NCBI GenBank assembly: GCA_028023455.1
Contig: JAQFVV010000232.1
Coordinates: forward strand, 1 to 64,000
Reading direction: 5' to 3'
DNA: 64,000 nt
DNA from: Epiperipatus broadwayi
Taxonomy: Eukaryota > Onychophora > Udeonychophora > Euonychophora > Peripatidae
Under the pieces are notes generated by a model. It was not told the origin of the DNA. It ran no database searches and saw only the letters and a program-made list of their open reading frames with translations. This document shows, piece by piece, positions 48,421-59,175 of this stretch. How positions within the stretch are numbered: the stretch's first letter is position 1; every line of letters begins with the position of its first letter. The translations under genes were made by a program, and so were the position numbers.

Positions 48421-49274
48421 TTACTCATGGAATCGATTATAGAAGTTACAAAGACCCAAGAATGACCGTACCTGCTTTTGAGATTTAGGTTTAGGAAACT
48501 CCTTGGTGGCCGATACCTTGTCTGGGTGGGGTTTCATCCTCTGAGCTCCCACCAAGTGACCCAAGAATGTAACTTCATCTTTCATCATAGTACTTTTTTT
48601 AAAATTGATTTTGATACCCTTATTCTGACATTCCCAAAGAAACATCTCAACATCTTTTTGATGCTCCTCAATACTGGATGAGGCTATCAATACATTATCG
48701 ACATCGTTATGCATTTCTTGATCTCATCCGCCAACACTTGGTCCAGACACCTTAACAAGCCCACCCCACTGTTTATGAGCCCAAATGGCATTCTGTTAAA
48801 TTGGTCTGAGTATCCTCCATACCGAAAAGCTGTATATTGCCGGTCCTTTGGGTGGAGCTGGATCTGCCAGTAACTGGCCATCAGGTCGAACGTTGAGAAT
48901 AGCTGCTTATGCTTGAATCCTCCCAATAACTCGTGTATCAGAGGTGGAATGTTACGGTCCAGAATTGTTGCCCGGTTCAATTGTCTCACATCCAGACATA
49001 ATTTAATAGCCCCACTCTTCTTAACCACCACTAGAGAGTTACAATATGGTGACGAACATTTAGATATTATTCCCCATTCTATCATCTGGTTTACTTGTTT
49101 TGTGACCTTCTTCCTATATTGGTATGGCATGGGATATGAGCGTGATTGCAAAGGCTGGTCCTGCCTTAGTTTGATGCATTGTTCAAAACCCGGTATTATG
49201 CCTGGTACTTCTGAAAATACTTGATGATATTGATATAACATTTGCCTGAAAGCCTCCTTCTCCTTGTTTGCCAT
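48421..49274 (-). pseudogene. Element B reverse transcriptase
   Basis: Fingers and palm read PGFEQCIKL, QMIEWGIISKCSSPY, VVKKSGAIKLCLDVRQLN, FSTFDLMASYWQIQL (first catalytic Asp) and FNRMPFGLINS. A frameshift follows near 48710, and the active-site box that should be YVDD reads DVDN (codons 48705..48694), so the second box Asp is lost. The thumb follows with VTFLGHLV and VRSFLGLCNFYNRF. Family and order are clear; catalysis is not possible. Confidence 0.9.
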
Positions 49275-49395
49275 GATTATCTCCTGGATTTTCTCTTCAA
49301 TATCGCTCTTTCCCTTCTGTCTGGATTACTTCTATTGATTGACGTAACTGTGCTGTGGTAAACTTGTGGCCCCTTCACATGTGAACCGACTGGTT

Positions 49396-50328
49396 TTAAA
49401 ATCTATTGCACATCGATACCGTTTCAAGAAATCTTCCTATCAATATGTCATGTATCAGATTTTTCATAATTAGAAAGACGTGAGGAAATGGTTTTCCATT
49501 GATATGAAGATCCATCCATACCTGCTTGGGTTCAACCCTAGCCATTTTATTATTTGCCATTCTGATTTGGATGGGCTTAATGGGTAGGGTCCGTATGCTA
49601 GTTTGACAGCCGATGAGTTGTGTAAACACTTCCTCAGACATCACAGAGATCTGGCTGCCAGAATCCACCAATGCCTCAGCCTGCCTTCGAGAAATCTCTA
49701 TTTCGATTTTTGGACAGCCCACACTTGCATATTTAGGAATCCATTCTTTATCAGAACATATCAGGTTTCCCATGCACCTTTCTTCCCCCTTCTGGTCCCA
49801 GTTTTTTTCTTTCATTTCCTTCCGCCACTGTTCGCTGATCTCTAATTGTCCTAGTACTCTATCAACCTTCTTTACACTTTTCCTTGATGTATCCCCTATG
49901 CTTATCATTACTTCGCTTGGAAAATTTCTGCATACAATCCTTAAAATGTTTTTTTCAGACAAATTACATGCCTCTAATTCCCTCAGTTGTGCCACCTGAC
50001 ATCTGAAGAACTGGACATGTGTCTCTTCCTCCTTAAACCTTTTCTGAATGATATGGGCTTTGATCCGTTCCTGAAGTTCCTCACTCCAGAATGTTTTGTT
50101 TATTGCCCTCTCATACGCTCCAAACATCTTTGGCTTCATCATTAGTGACCCCCACCAATCCCAGGCGTGCTGCTGCAAGTGGCTGTGGGCTACTATTATT
50201 TTATTACTTTCTTCCATCTCATATCTGTAAAAGTATCTTTTTAAGCTTTTTAAATGTTCCCCGGGCTTTTCCCCCCTTTCCCCTTTGAATATCTGTATTT
50301 TAACCATCTCATTTCCTTCTCTCTCCAT
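49396..50328 (-). CDS. Element B Gag-protease ORF
   Basis: This 310-codon frame is the longest intact one in element B. Residues about 10-110 show the gypsy-type capsid core, with AWDWWGS at residues 55-61 and NKTFWSEELQERI at about 77-89. Residues about 205-300 form the retropepsin domain, with ALVDSGSQISVM (DSG at 222-224). The second signature, usually I-L-I-G-R-D-F-L, reads ILIGRFL and lacks the Asp. No CCHC zinc knuckle lies between capsid and protease. Gag and protease share one frame. The frame stops near 49396, and a ~120-bp gap precedes the RT frame. Confidence 0.8.
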   Translation of the reverse strand: MEREGNEMVKIQIFKGERGEKPGEHLKSLKRYFYRYEMEESNKIIVAHSHLQQHAWDWWGSLMMKPKMFGAYERAINKTFWSEELQERIKAHIIQKRFKEEETHVQFFRCQVAQLRELEACNLSEKNILRIVCRNFPSEVMISIGDTSRKSVKKVDRVLGQLEISEQWRKEMKEKNWDQKGEERCMGNLICSDKEWIPKYASVGCPKIEIEISRRQAEALVDSGSQISVMSEEVFTQLIGCQTSIRTLPIKPIQIRMANNKMARVEPKQVWMDLHINGKPFPHVFLIMKNLIHDILIGRFLETVSMCNRF

Positions 50329-50867
50329 CCTTATATATTATTTTTATTTATTTCTTTGGGTTTTCTATCTCTGGTTGGACATCTCGGACCCACTCTCCCA
50401 TCCCAGCACCCTGCACTGCCCTCCTTTTAGCCATTTTACTCTCGAAACTATCCAACCAACAATAATCACGGATTACCTATTCTTGGCTCACTTCACTTTC
50501 TTTATTTAAAATGATCCAAGCGATATATATATATATGCCAAACAAATGTACTTTAATCTATTTACAGTGATTCGCGTTTGAACCATCTATTTATATATAC
50601 AAACGTTTTCCCGTAATAATCCAACTAAATATCACTTTGATAACGGATTTAAAAAGAAGACACAGCATGTATTTTAATTTATTTAAACTAATTGAGCGAT
50701 ATATATACAAAACAAATGCACCTCATTCTATTTAAATTGATTTGTGTTTGACTTCTCTATTTAAAAACCTATAAACGCTTTTCCCGCAATACTATAAACA
50801 AATATCGCTTTGCTAACATATTTCTAATATCTCATAACTCTCCCCATCCCCTCTACTTCTCTTCAAA

Positions 50868-50887
50868 GCCCTTTAGTTGGGATGCCA
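50868..50887 (-). other. Element B primer-binding site
   Basis: Next to the 5' LTR end the minus strand reads TGGCATCCCAACTAAAGGGC, starting with the obligatory TGG. It resembles the tRNA-Lys type site TGGCGCCCAACGTGGGGC in its TGGC, CCCAAC and GGGC blocks. Confidence 0.6.
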
Positions 50888-50888
50888 T

Positions 50889-52374
50889 TATAACAAAACC
50901 CGTATTTACCTCTCACTAGACACGTATGTACTATCAAATATGTATGAGGCATATTAATATTTAATTAATTAATTTGACCAAAAAAATATTATTTAAACTT
51001 GTAGTCATTCTCGCAACTGTGATATATCCCCAACACGTATTTATGGTCGTCCAAGGACACCAAGCGCCAAACTTATACGGATATAAGTATTACACGAAGT
51101 AGATATATCACCAACAAGAATACTATTTACGGAATGTGAGAGGTTCTGACCACCAGCTAGTTCAGTCTCATGGTCGGGTGAAGTCATGGCTGTGAGTAGC
51201 TGTGAATGGGGTAGAGTTCACTTTTATTTCTATTTTTAAGTCTAAAAATATCTAAACAATCTTAAACCAAATAAAATGATTTTATAAACAATCAAACTGA
51301 GTCAGTACTTTACTTTCTTGATATATGTTTATTGAATAAAAAAAAAATATTTAGCACTCTGTCATTTTTACCTTTTTTTATCGCAATCATACGTCATTCT
51401 CTCATAGATCTCACAACATATCTTAAGTAGCGAAAATCGATACTACGGAAGTTTGTATCATGTGACTTTTAACCTTCATTGCTTTCGTATGTCCATAATG
51501 AAGTGACACTTTAAAGAATTATCATAAAGTTATTTCACAAGTCACCTTTCACTGATTATAAAAACACAAAAATTTCTTTTTTATAAAGATTTTTAACAGA
51601 TTAATAATAAGTTCTTTACCTGCTTTCCCGGGAAGTAGCAGAAGCAATTTTTATTTATTTTATTTATTGTTCTATAGTTCCATTCCTCAGGTAATTAGGC
51701 CATTCAAGGTAGCAATCTTAGATTTTTCTATGTCCATTGGCTGATGAGGTTTATTTGATTCCACGCTGAAATTATGTGTTATTGGAGGTATCCTGGTTTT
51801 ATGGAAGCAGCTGCAGTAAGTTGGGATCAGGGGCTTGAATCCGATGCGGCTTTTTTTTACCCTGACATGTCTGTTGAAACAGCCATTATAGTTTTAAATA
51901 TTCACTCGTTGAGTTGTTTACTATTGTAGCTCTGCTGGAAAAAGATCCTATGCATTGTGGGTGGCTCGCTTTTATAGCCCCCTCATTGTTTCTAGAAGCT
52001 TCTTTTTACCTCACTTCCGATCTTCAAGGTGGAATAACCAGATCCGTAGAAGTGTGATAACTCGTGTCATCATTTCTGTTTTAAATAACAGAACAGTAAA
52101 ATCCCGTTCTGCCGGAAAACTCTAGTTTTTCAACATGAAACAAAAAAAAAAATCTTGTTTCTCTCTTTCCACTACTTTATTTATTTATACATGCATTTAT
52201 CACACACACATATATATCATTAAAAATGACAGAGTCCCTTCCTTCCATGTTTATGTATTTATAACCACCACCATGTAATAACAAAATTAAATGTGATATA
52301 TCTTTACATATATATATATATGACTACCAATTAAATACTTTATTTGTGACTGGGTTCGAACCCATTCTGTCACA
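50889..52374 (-). repeat. Element B 5' LTR
   Basis: It is transcriptionally upstream, being next to the primer site. It has the same length as the 3' LTR. A tRNA B-box-like palindrome GGGTTCGAACCC lies at 52352..52363, 11 bp inside the outer end. Confidence 0.9.
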
Positions 52375-52799
52375 ATATATATATTTATAGATAATGACCC
52401 TGGATGTACCGTTCTAATATTTGTCATGAGTCTTATCTTAATAGTGATGTATTCTTAGGATTTACTCAAGGATATTAGAGTAAATTATTTTGATTGTTTT
52501 GAAATGTTGGGTTTATACGTTAATTAATTAAGATATCAATGTTGTCAATAGGAGTATTTATAAAGATATGGGTAAATATGTAGACTTAGTACTATGAATG
52601 TGTTTGGTTTGTCATGTGTATTAATACATTTATGTTGTAGATATTGTATTAAATGTAACTACTTATAATTATTATGCATCAAGTCATTTATGGAGGCATA
52701 TCATGTTCTGTTTGCTCTTTATACATTTTTTCTCACAATGTGAACTAATGATTGTGAGATAAAGAGTGAAAGGAGATGATTTTTTTTGTTGTTGCAAAA
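52375..52799. other. AT-rich flank of element B, no gene seen
   Basis: It starts with an ATATATATAT run at the insertion edge. Nothing else is recognised. Confidence 0.5.
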
Positions 52800-54560
52800 T
52801 GGAAGAGATTAATGATAATGATCTGGAAAGGACACAAAGTGTGACATCCTAAGGTATAGACCTAATATTACAAATATTGCAGAAATTTAATTATGTTTAT
52901 TGACTTAAAAGAAGGTATTAATAATGTACAAAAAAATTATAATATAGAAGAGAATATTAAGAAGGATATTAACAATGTACAAGAGGATAATTAAGGATAT
53001 TAACAGCGTACAAGAAGATATTAAAAGGATATTATCAATGCACAAGAGATTAATGGTAAAATTGTAAGTGCTAGAAATGATACTGTTATAAGATCGAGTT
53101 ATTGGAAACCAAGTTCAAAAATGCAAATTTGACTCTGACCAAAAATTAAAGGAAATCAGATAGTTTAGACATGCATAAAACTGAAGCACATGAAAGATTT
53201 AATAATTTGGAGAGCAAATTGGATGAATTATATATTAAATTGACAGAGCAATTATAACTAATAATAGAATTAATTGCTTTGAAACCCAATCTAATAAGGT
53301 TATTGGGGAATTTAAAAATAAAGTAGACCTAAAATTTAAGAAAATTAATGATGGTCATGTTAACCTAGAAAAGATCTAATGGTATTACAGAAGAATATTC
53401 AGATAAAAAATTCATCACATTAGTAATGAAACACAAATACAGAATAAGGCAGAGTTAGAATTTAAAAGGCAAACAATAGAAACAATAAAGAAGTCAAAGT
53501 TGGACGTTAAAGAGACTATAAATCAAATATGAAAATTAGTAGGGAAATGAAGAAAATTCAAAAAGTGTTGAGAGAAGTAGACCAGAACAAATAGCTGAGC
53601 AAAGCTTAGAGATTTTAGAAGAATTAAATAGCTTTAAAATAGAACAAAAATATTTTCTTAGGGAGTTAATTGATCAGAACAAATTGATATTTAGTTGCAG
53701 GTATAAATTAGAAAATTGAGGGATTGCAAATTTTTAATGAGAGAAATCTAAGTATAATATATTTTAAATGTCAATGCAAATTTAGAAAAGAAAATGGAAA
53801 AGTATGTGAAGTATATTTTAAAGGCAGAATATGTTTTGATGAGTCCTGCTCAGAATAAAATTAGTTAATAATCCTTAAAGGTCACAAATTATGGATTTTG
53901 AAAGTGAAACTATTTAGAGCAGACTTTTGAAAATCCTGAGTATTTGCAAAATCTAGAGGAGTTGTTTGCTTTCAGTTTTCTTAATGAAAAAGAAAAGTTA
54001 GCAGTAGTTTGCAGCAGATAAAGATTGGTGGCACTCATTATTTGATAAGCCTCAAACATATGGGAACTTTAAACATTTGATTGTGTCTAATTTTTGGGAA
54101 GAGGACTATCAGGATAGTTATTCATCATCAAATCTCCCAAGAGTAGTACAATGTAAATAAGGTTCATTATACACAGTTTTTCAGGGGACAGACCATGAAA
54201 TTTAAAGACACTCACTGCTTTCTCTATGTATGAGCATCAAATAGTTTCAATAATTGGGCACAAATACCCGATCATATATAGCAGATGCTCATGGTGGCTG
54301 ATCGTTAAACTATTGAGGGGATTGTACAAGTTGTTGATGCTCTAGAGACAAGTGAGAGGAGTTATGATACTAGACAGAAGTGTTAAAGAATTATCTAGAT
54401 ATTCTATTTTTAGGGTTGATTTATTTTTAAGGCAAAAGTCTGGTAGGCATAGGATTAATGGCAGAAACAGGAATTGTAATCTTAAAATATGTATTACAAT
54501 GCTAATTGTGAAGAAATTAAAAGGAAAGAAGCAACGAAAATGTTAAGCAGTCATGCAAAG
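52800..54560 (+). pseudogene. Decayed gag of a third LTR retroelement
   Basis: Translation with stops and frameshifts shows a long charged, coiled-coil-like N-terminal part, then LEELFAFSFLNEKEKLAVV, then AADKDWWHSLFDKPQTY and SNFWEEDYQDSY at about 54015-54120. The last pieces are the WW and FW signatures of the gypsy capsid and align with AWDWW and FWSEELQ of element B. A later piece, EGIVQVVDALETS near 54320, fits the capsid C-terminus. At 52905-53045 the N-terminal part holds a ~30-bp tandem repeat encoding DINNVQEDI-like units. No pol follows. The repetitive coiled-coil start recalls the ORF of element A. Confidence 0.7.
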
Positions 54561-54621
54561 CCTCAAGTGGAGTTCAAACTATCCCTAAAAAGGTTGGTAG
54601 GGATTTGTACTTTAAATTTAT

Positions 54622-54650
54622 AATGTAACGGGCACACACGCCGTTACATT
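54622..54650. repeat. 10-bp inverted repeat with LTR-terminus sequence
   Basis: AATGTAACGG and CCGTTACATT are perfect inverted arms around GCACACACG. TGTAACGG is a frequent LTR start, and the same eight bases occur at 18756. This may be the start of the LTR whose end is at about 55466. Confidence 0.7.
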
Positions 54651-55466
54651 ATTTATTTTAAAAATTAGACATTAAAAAGAAAAGTTCGCATATAAAAACT
54701 TTTTTAAGAAATAAAAATTGAACAGACGGTATTCCCTGCTCCGTGATCAGCCCCTCTGCCTATGGAATGGGATCTAAGTCGGCAAAAAGGAATGCAATAC
54801 CTTCCTATGGAGTTTTTTTTATTGTTCTCACCAGACAGATGTAACATTCCTGTACTAGACGAGAGGCAATTTCTTCTCTTAACCATGCTGTTCAGATGTG
54901 CCTTCCTGACAGTATGGTATTGTGCTGTTGTTCATACTGCATTGAATACATCAATATATCAGATAGATTGGTTTGGTTTGACTGCGAACTTTTGGCCTAA
55001 GGTTAAATCAGGGATAGAATATTTTCTTTTCAAATGCAATCTATGTAGTCTATTCATACTCGACACTAATAAATATTAAATTCATTTGTGCAAACTTCTT
55101 ACATAAAAGTTAAAACGTAAATTAAATTCCAAAACAAAAGTCAAAATGTAAGTTAGATTTTAAAGTAAAAGTGATACTAAAATGATACTAAATCTTATAT
55201 ATGTTAAATAAATGTTTGTGTGTGTTATTACTGGCAGTGGCTTCTCTTGTTTTTAATATAAAAAATGTATATTTCATAAATCTCTGCATCTCCATGAGCT
55301 AGTGGCATGGGCTGACGGTTGGAATAAAATAAATATATGTAAATTTGAATCCCAACTTGCATATCTGCCTACTATATAAATTGTCCAGGTTCAAATAGCC
55401 TGGTGGTGCCCTGTACAGCAGATACGGTAAGGCTAGCTAGCTTCAAATACACCCAACCATTATAAT
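54651..55466 (+). repeat. Possible LTR remnant of the third element
   Basis: The segment is moderately G+C-rich, has no convincing gene (a 105-codon frame at 54762..55079 has no recognisable motif), and ends directly before a primer-site-like sequence. The part 55380-55430 (CAGGTTCAAATAGCCTGGTG, then GTGCCCTG) resembles 2850-2885 in element A's LTR, suggesting related LTR families. Extent is uncertain. Confidence 0.4.
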
Positions 55467-55484
55467 TGGTGCCCAATGTTGGGC
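55467..55484 (+). other. Primer-binding-site candidate of the third element
   Basis: TGGTGCCCAATGTTGGGC differs from the tRNA-Lys type site TGGCGCCCAACGTGGGGC at only three positions. It is preceded by ATTATAAT, as at element B's LTR end. It is the best of the three primer sites in this window. Confidence 0.6.
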
Positions 55485-55611
55485 CAATTATAAATATGGT
55501 AGTTTTCTAGATGAGACATTTTTTAAATACAAAAGTTATTTTTAGCTAATATATTAATATGCTGTGCTTGTCAATCTCAGAAGTGTATAGTAAGTTATTG
55601 TTAAAAATAGT

Positions 55612-56300
55612 TTAAGAAATAATTTTTATTAGTGATTCATTAGACTAGAGATTGTCCATTTACTGAATAATATTTCTGTAGCGTAATTTTTATTACAACA
55701 CTCACGCAACGTAGGGACTGATTTCTACCCTTTTTAATATCTTGTGGAGGGATGTAATTATAAACATATGAGCAAAGACGTGAAAAAAATGTATGATCCC
55801 TAAAAAGTACATTCCATGTTCAATCGACAATCCTCAATTGTCCCAGATTACAATCTCTTACACACATATTTATCATTGTTCAGTGTGTATAGGTAGCCTA
55901 TTACTATTGTTTGATTGATAAGTGTGAAACTCACCTTCCTCACAACTTTGACACAAACACTTAATGAAAATATATTAATAATTTTTATTAATCATTTATT
56001 TGACTAGAGATTAGCCATTTCATGAATAATATTTCTGCAGTGTAATTTTCATGACACCATTCTCATTCAAGATAGTTGGATTGATTTCTATTTACTTTTA
56101 ACACCTGTGGGGGTCTGTTGAGTGCTGCTTTAGCACAAAATGTACATCTTGAGATCATACATTTTTTTCACATCTTTGATTATATGTTTATGATTACACT
56201 CCTCCACAAGGTATTAAAAGTGAATCGAAATCAGTCCCTACCTTACATGAGTGGTGTAGTGAAAATTACACTGCAAAAATATTAGTTCATCTTTATTTTA
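55612..56300. repeat. Cluster of two direct and one inverted copies of a ~140-170-bp repeat
   Basis: 55612..55813 and 55978..56110 are diverged direct copies (ATTAGACTAGAGATT or TTGACTAGAGATT, then TGAATAATATTTCTG). 56130..56295 is an inverted copy of the first, including TAGGGACTGATTTC and GTGAAAAAAATGTATGATC in reverse complement. The block looks like a fold-back element or several nested MITE or SINE insertions. No gene. Confidence 0.75.
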
Positions 56301-57879
56301 AAAGTAATTCAGAATTATTTTTAAATGTTATCATGTTCAGGTGCAGATTATATTCTAATAGGTGGATTCAAAACACTCATATCAAAAACATTTTTTTTTT
56401 TTGGAGAATTTTGAGCAAATATAATAATTTTGTTATTAGTGAATTATTTGTTGTTTTTCAAGTTGCAAAATTTATTTATATTTCATGTTAATATGTTTCT
56501 TCTATTTTGTGAAATATGCTTGCATCCCATTGCAAAATGCAATTTTATTTGTAATAACAAATTCATATTTCAATGCCATTGTAGAATAATTTTAAGTAAC
56601 TTAGTTTATTTCTTTTTGTAATTGTCATTTTATAAAAAAAATTTGTCAAGCTTTGCTATTGCTGATTTTCTTCGTTATTGTTTTTTACTGTTGTTCATAA
56701 TCTTGAAGTTAGTAAATGCAGTTTAATTATTATTTTTATTCGTTTAATATTATTATATCTATTTTATTTTTAAATAATTAAATGTATTATTTTTGTTAAT
56801 TTTTATGTGAAAAAAATTTGTAACTTTTTCTTATTAAATTAAGATTTTCTTTTAGCATTGGTATTATATAATTTAATAAAGGGATATTGTATTAATATAC
56901 ATTAAATGCAATATAAAACATTTTTTTTATTGTTTGCCTGAAGACTTATAAAATATGTGTGGAAGTATTTAATTTTGTTTTCAATATACTCACATTCATG
57001 TCCATTAGGTAATGGCTTTTGTAATTATTTTTTCTATTTCTATCCCTAATTATTATTATAAGCTTGCTCATTCTACACATAAATTTTAAGTTTCAATTTT
57101 ATCAACTAAAGAAGAAAAGGGATCAAAATGAAAAAATAAAGAACTAGGCAAGTATAGTTTTTATTTAAAAATAAAATTGTGTGTATCTTTTAGCAATAAT
57201 GAAGTCTGTGCTTAAACATTTTAATTGAATGTTTAAAATTATTGTAATAATCTTAATAAGAAAATAGATTTTCAAGTGATGGTAACATAAAATTTATATT
57301 AACAGCAATAATTTATTTTACATCATTCAATGTAAGCACGAGTATGAATACCAGATAATGGGGATAACTATATCCCCAAGTTAATATTTATTTGCCATTA
57401 TCAATAAAAAGATTGAATTCTATAAATTCTTTTTTTTAATGTCTGGAATAGTATAAGTTAGAATGGATTACTGCTACTAGCTAGTACAAATATTAAATGT
57501 TAGCTATGAGAATCCTGAGATGCTGTTTTTAATTTACAAGAATGAACCTAAAACAAATCAGAATTGATTTTTGGAGGACAGGGCACTTGTAGAATAAGCT
57601 TCTGCTCACTAGGTGAATATTCACAGAACTCATCTGAGGCAGTATACCAACTGATGTTGGAGAAGGTTGCATTTGATTTTAGTGAGTTGTTCAATCTTTC
57701 ACCTATTTGTGATGGTGATACACAAATAACTTGTGGCTATGAAGCTTTGTTTCCTTTTGGGGAAAAAGCATCAAAAATGGTTGTCATATCGCAAATAGAC
57801 AATTAGAAGTCATCTGTAAAACAAATTTATGAATAGTTCTTCCATTTTAAATGAAGTGAAATGTCAAATGCTGACCAAC
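56301..57879. other. AT-rich DNA with one unrecognised open stretch
   Basis: An 80-codon frame at 57564..57806 (GGQGTCRISFC at the start) is less biased than its flanks and lies just before the mariner remnant. It does not look like a mariner N-terminus and I cannot name it. The rest shows nothing. Confidence 0.4.
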
Positions 57880-58645
57880 TTCATTCCAGATATCCTTCAA
57901 CTGCCTGAACTAATGAAAATGTGGTGAAAATTTATCAAGCCATTTTGAAACATTGTCATTGTACCATTGATGACCTCATGGAGTTGACTGGAGATTTCAT
58001 GAATTTCCTGTCAGCAAATTTTAATGGAGAAATTGGGCATAAAATAAGTTCCAAAATCATGCCTTAACTGCTTTTTTTGTGACCAGAATGACAATCATCT
58101 AGTTGGGTATTGTGCTTGAAGGAACACTTGGAAGCCAACCCTGATTTGTTTTATAACTGAAGATGAATCTTCTGCTACTGTTAGGATTTAGAAGCAAACA
58201 GTATTCCAGTCAATGTAAAACTTCACTTATCCTCATCTGAAAAAAGCATGACAAGTAAAATCAAATATAAAAACAATGCTTATTTGTTTATCTACTGTGA
58301 AAGGGATTGTACATTCAGAATGTGTACGTCAAGATTTTTGAAATGGTTATATTATGATTTGTGGTAAATAGGTGACTAGTTCTTCTGTCATAGCGATGCA
58401 TCTATCCACACACACTGAGTATTAAGCAATTGTTGACCCAAAACAGCATGATACCTTTGCCTTATTTATCCTCAGTATTCGCTCAAAGTTGTCCTATCTG
58501 CCTTTTTTTATTTCTTTGGATAAAAGAAGATCTCAAAGGAAAACATTTTGCTAATGTTGAAGAAATGAACAGAAGTATTGAATGGTACAATGGAAAAATA
58601 TGTTTCAACAAATATATTAATTCAAATGGCAATTACTTTAATTAA
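57880..58645 (+). pseudogene. Mariner transposase remnant (SETMAR-like)
   Basis: Through several frames one reads HSRYPSTA then TNENVVKI (the GRPSTS, DENV region), the catalytic block FITEDES at 58150-58170 (usually TGDESW; first Asp at 58162), HSDASIHTH at about 58390 (usually HHDNAPAHT; second Asp), and LPYLSSVFAQSC with WIKEDLKGKHFANVEE from 58460. The spacing and motifs are those of D,D34D mariner transposases. The third catalytic residue, expected in the CDYFLF position, reads Pro-Ile. Stops and frameshifts are frequent. Terminal inverted repeats were not found. Confidence 0.75.
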
Positions 58646-58650
58646 AGGAA

Positions 58651-59118
58651 ATGAAGTTTCAGAATGTAAAATTAAATATGTACTCTATTTTTTACAAATG
58701 AATTTTGAGGCATCCCTTCATCATTTTCAGTTGTGTTTATTCTAAGTCATAAATTTCCTAATTTTAAAATTTTGAATGACTGCCTTATTTTTAAAATTAT
58801 AATTAAATATTGAGTAATAAATATATATACTTTTATAATATATTCTAACCAGTTGGGTTACATGGCACAAAGCAACATAGTTGTGTGTGTGCACATATAT
58901 ATTGTGATGATCGCATATACTGCAATCCCACATGTATATATTTAATATTAAACAATATTAAATATTGTAGTTTTCTTTTTAAAATAGAAAAAAAAAAAGA
59001 ATCTAACCAATGAAGAAAGATAAGGTCGTAATTTATTACTGTAATGAAATGAAAGAGAGGGAAATGGAATCAAACAAGATTTGTATGTTTTACTATCCAA
59101 AGTGTATATTTTGAAAAT
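58651..59118. other. AT-rich DNA, no gene seen
   Basis: I see no gene or clear repeat structure. Confidence 0.5.
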
Positions 59119-59175
59119 CATCAATCAATCAATAGTAGTCTGTCCAATAGACAGGTCCAGAGAGTAGTCACTACA

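Larger units (their letters stand above)
45036..52374 (-). mobile_element. Element B, complete but inactive Ty3/gypsy retrotransposon
   Basis: The element is 7339 bp, with two LTRs of 1486 bp each, a primer site next to the right LTR, a polypurine tract next to the left LTR, and gag-pro, RT, RNase H and integrase in that order on the minus strand. The order RT before integrase makes it Ty3/gypsy. Flanking ATAT or ATATAT on both sides is a possible target-site duplication, though the AT-rich context weakens it. LTR differences (substitutions and small indels) and many pol lesions indicate an old insertion. Confidence 0.9.

Noticed and set aside
49603-49999. Overlapping + strand frames opposite gag-pro of element B
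   Set aside because: They are shadows of the gag-pro frame with no motif.
54762-55079. 105-codon + strand frame
   Set aside because: No motif, and it lies in what is probably an LTR remnant. Its length alone is weak evidence.
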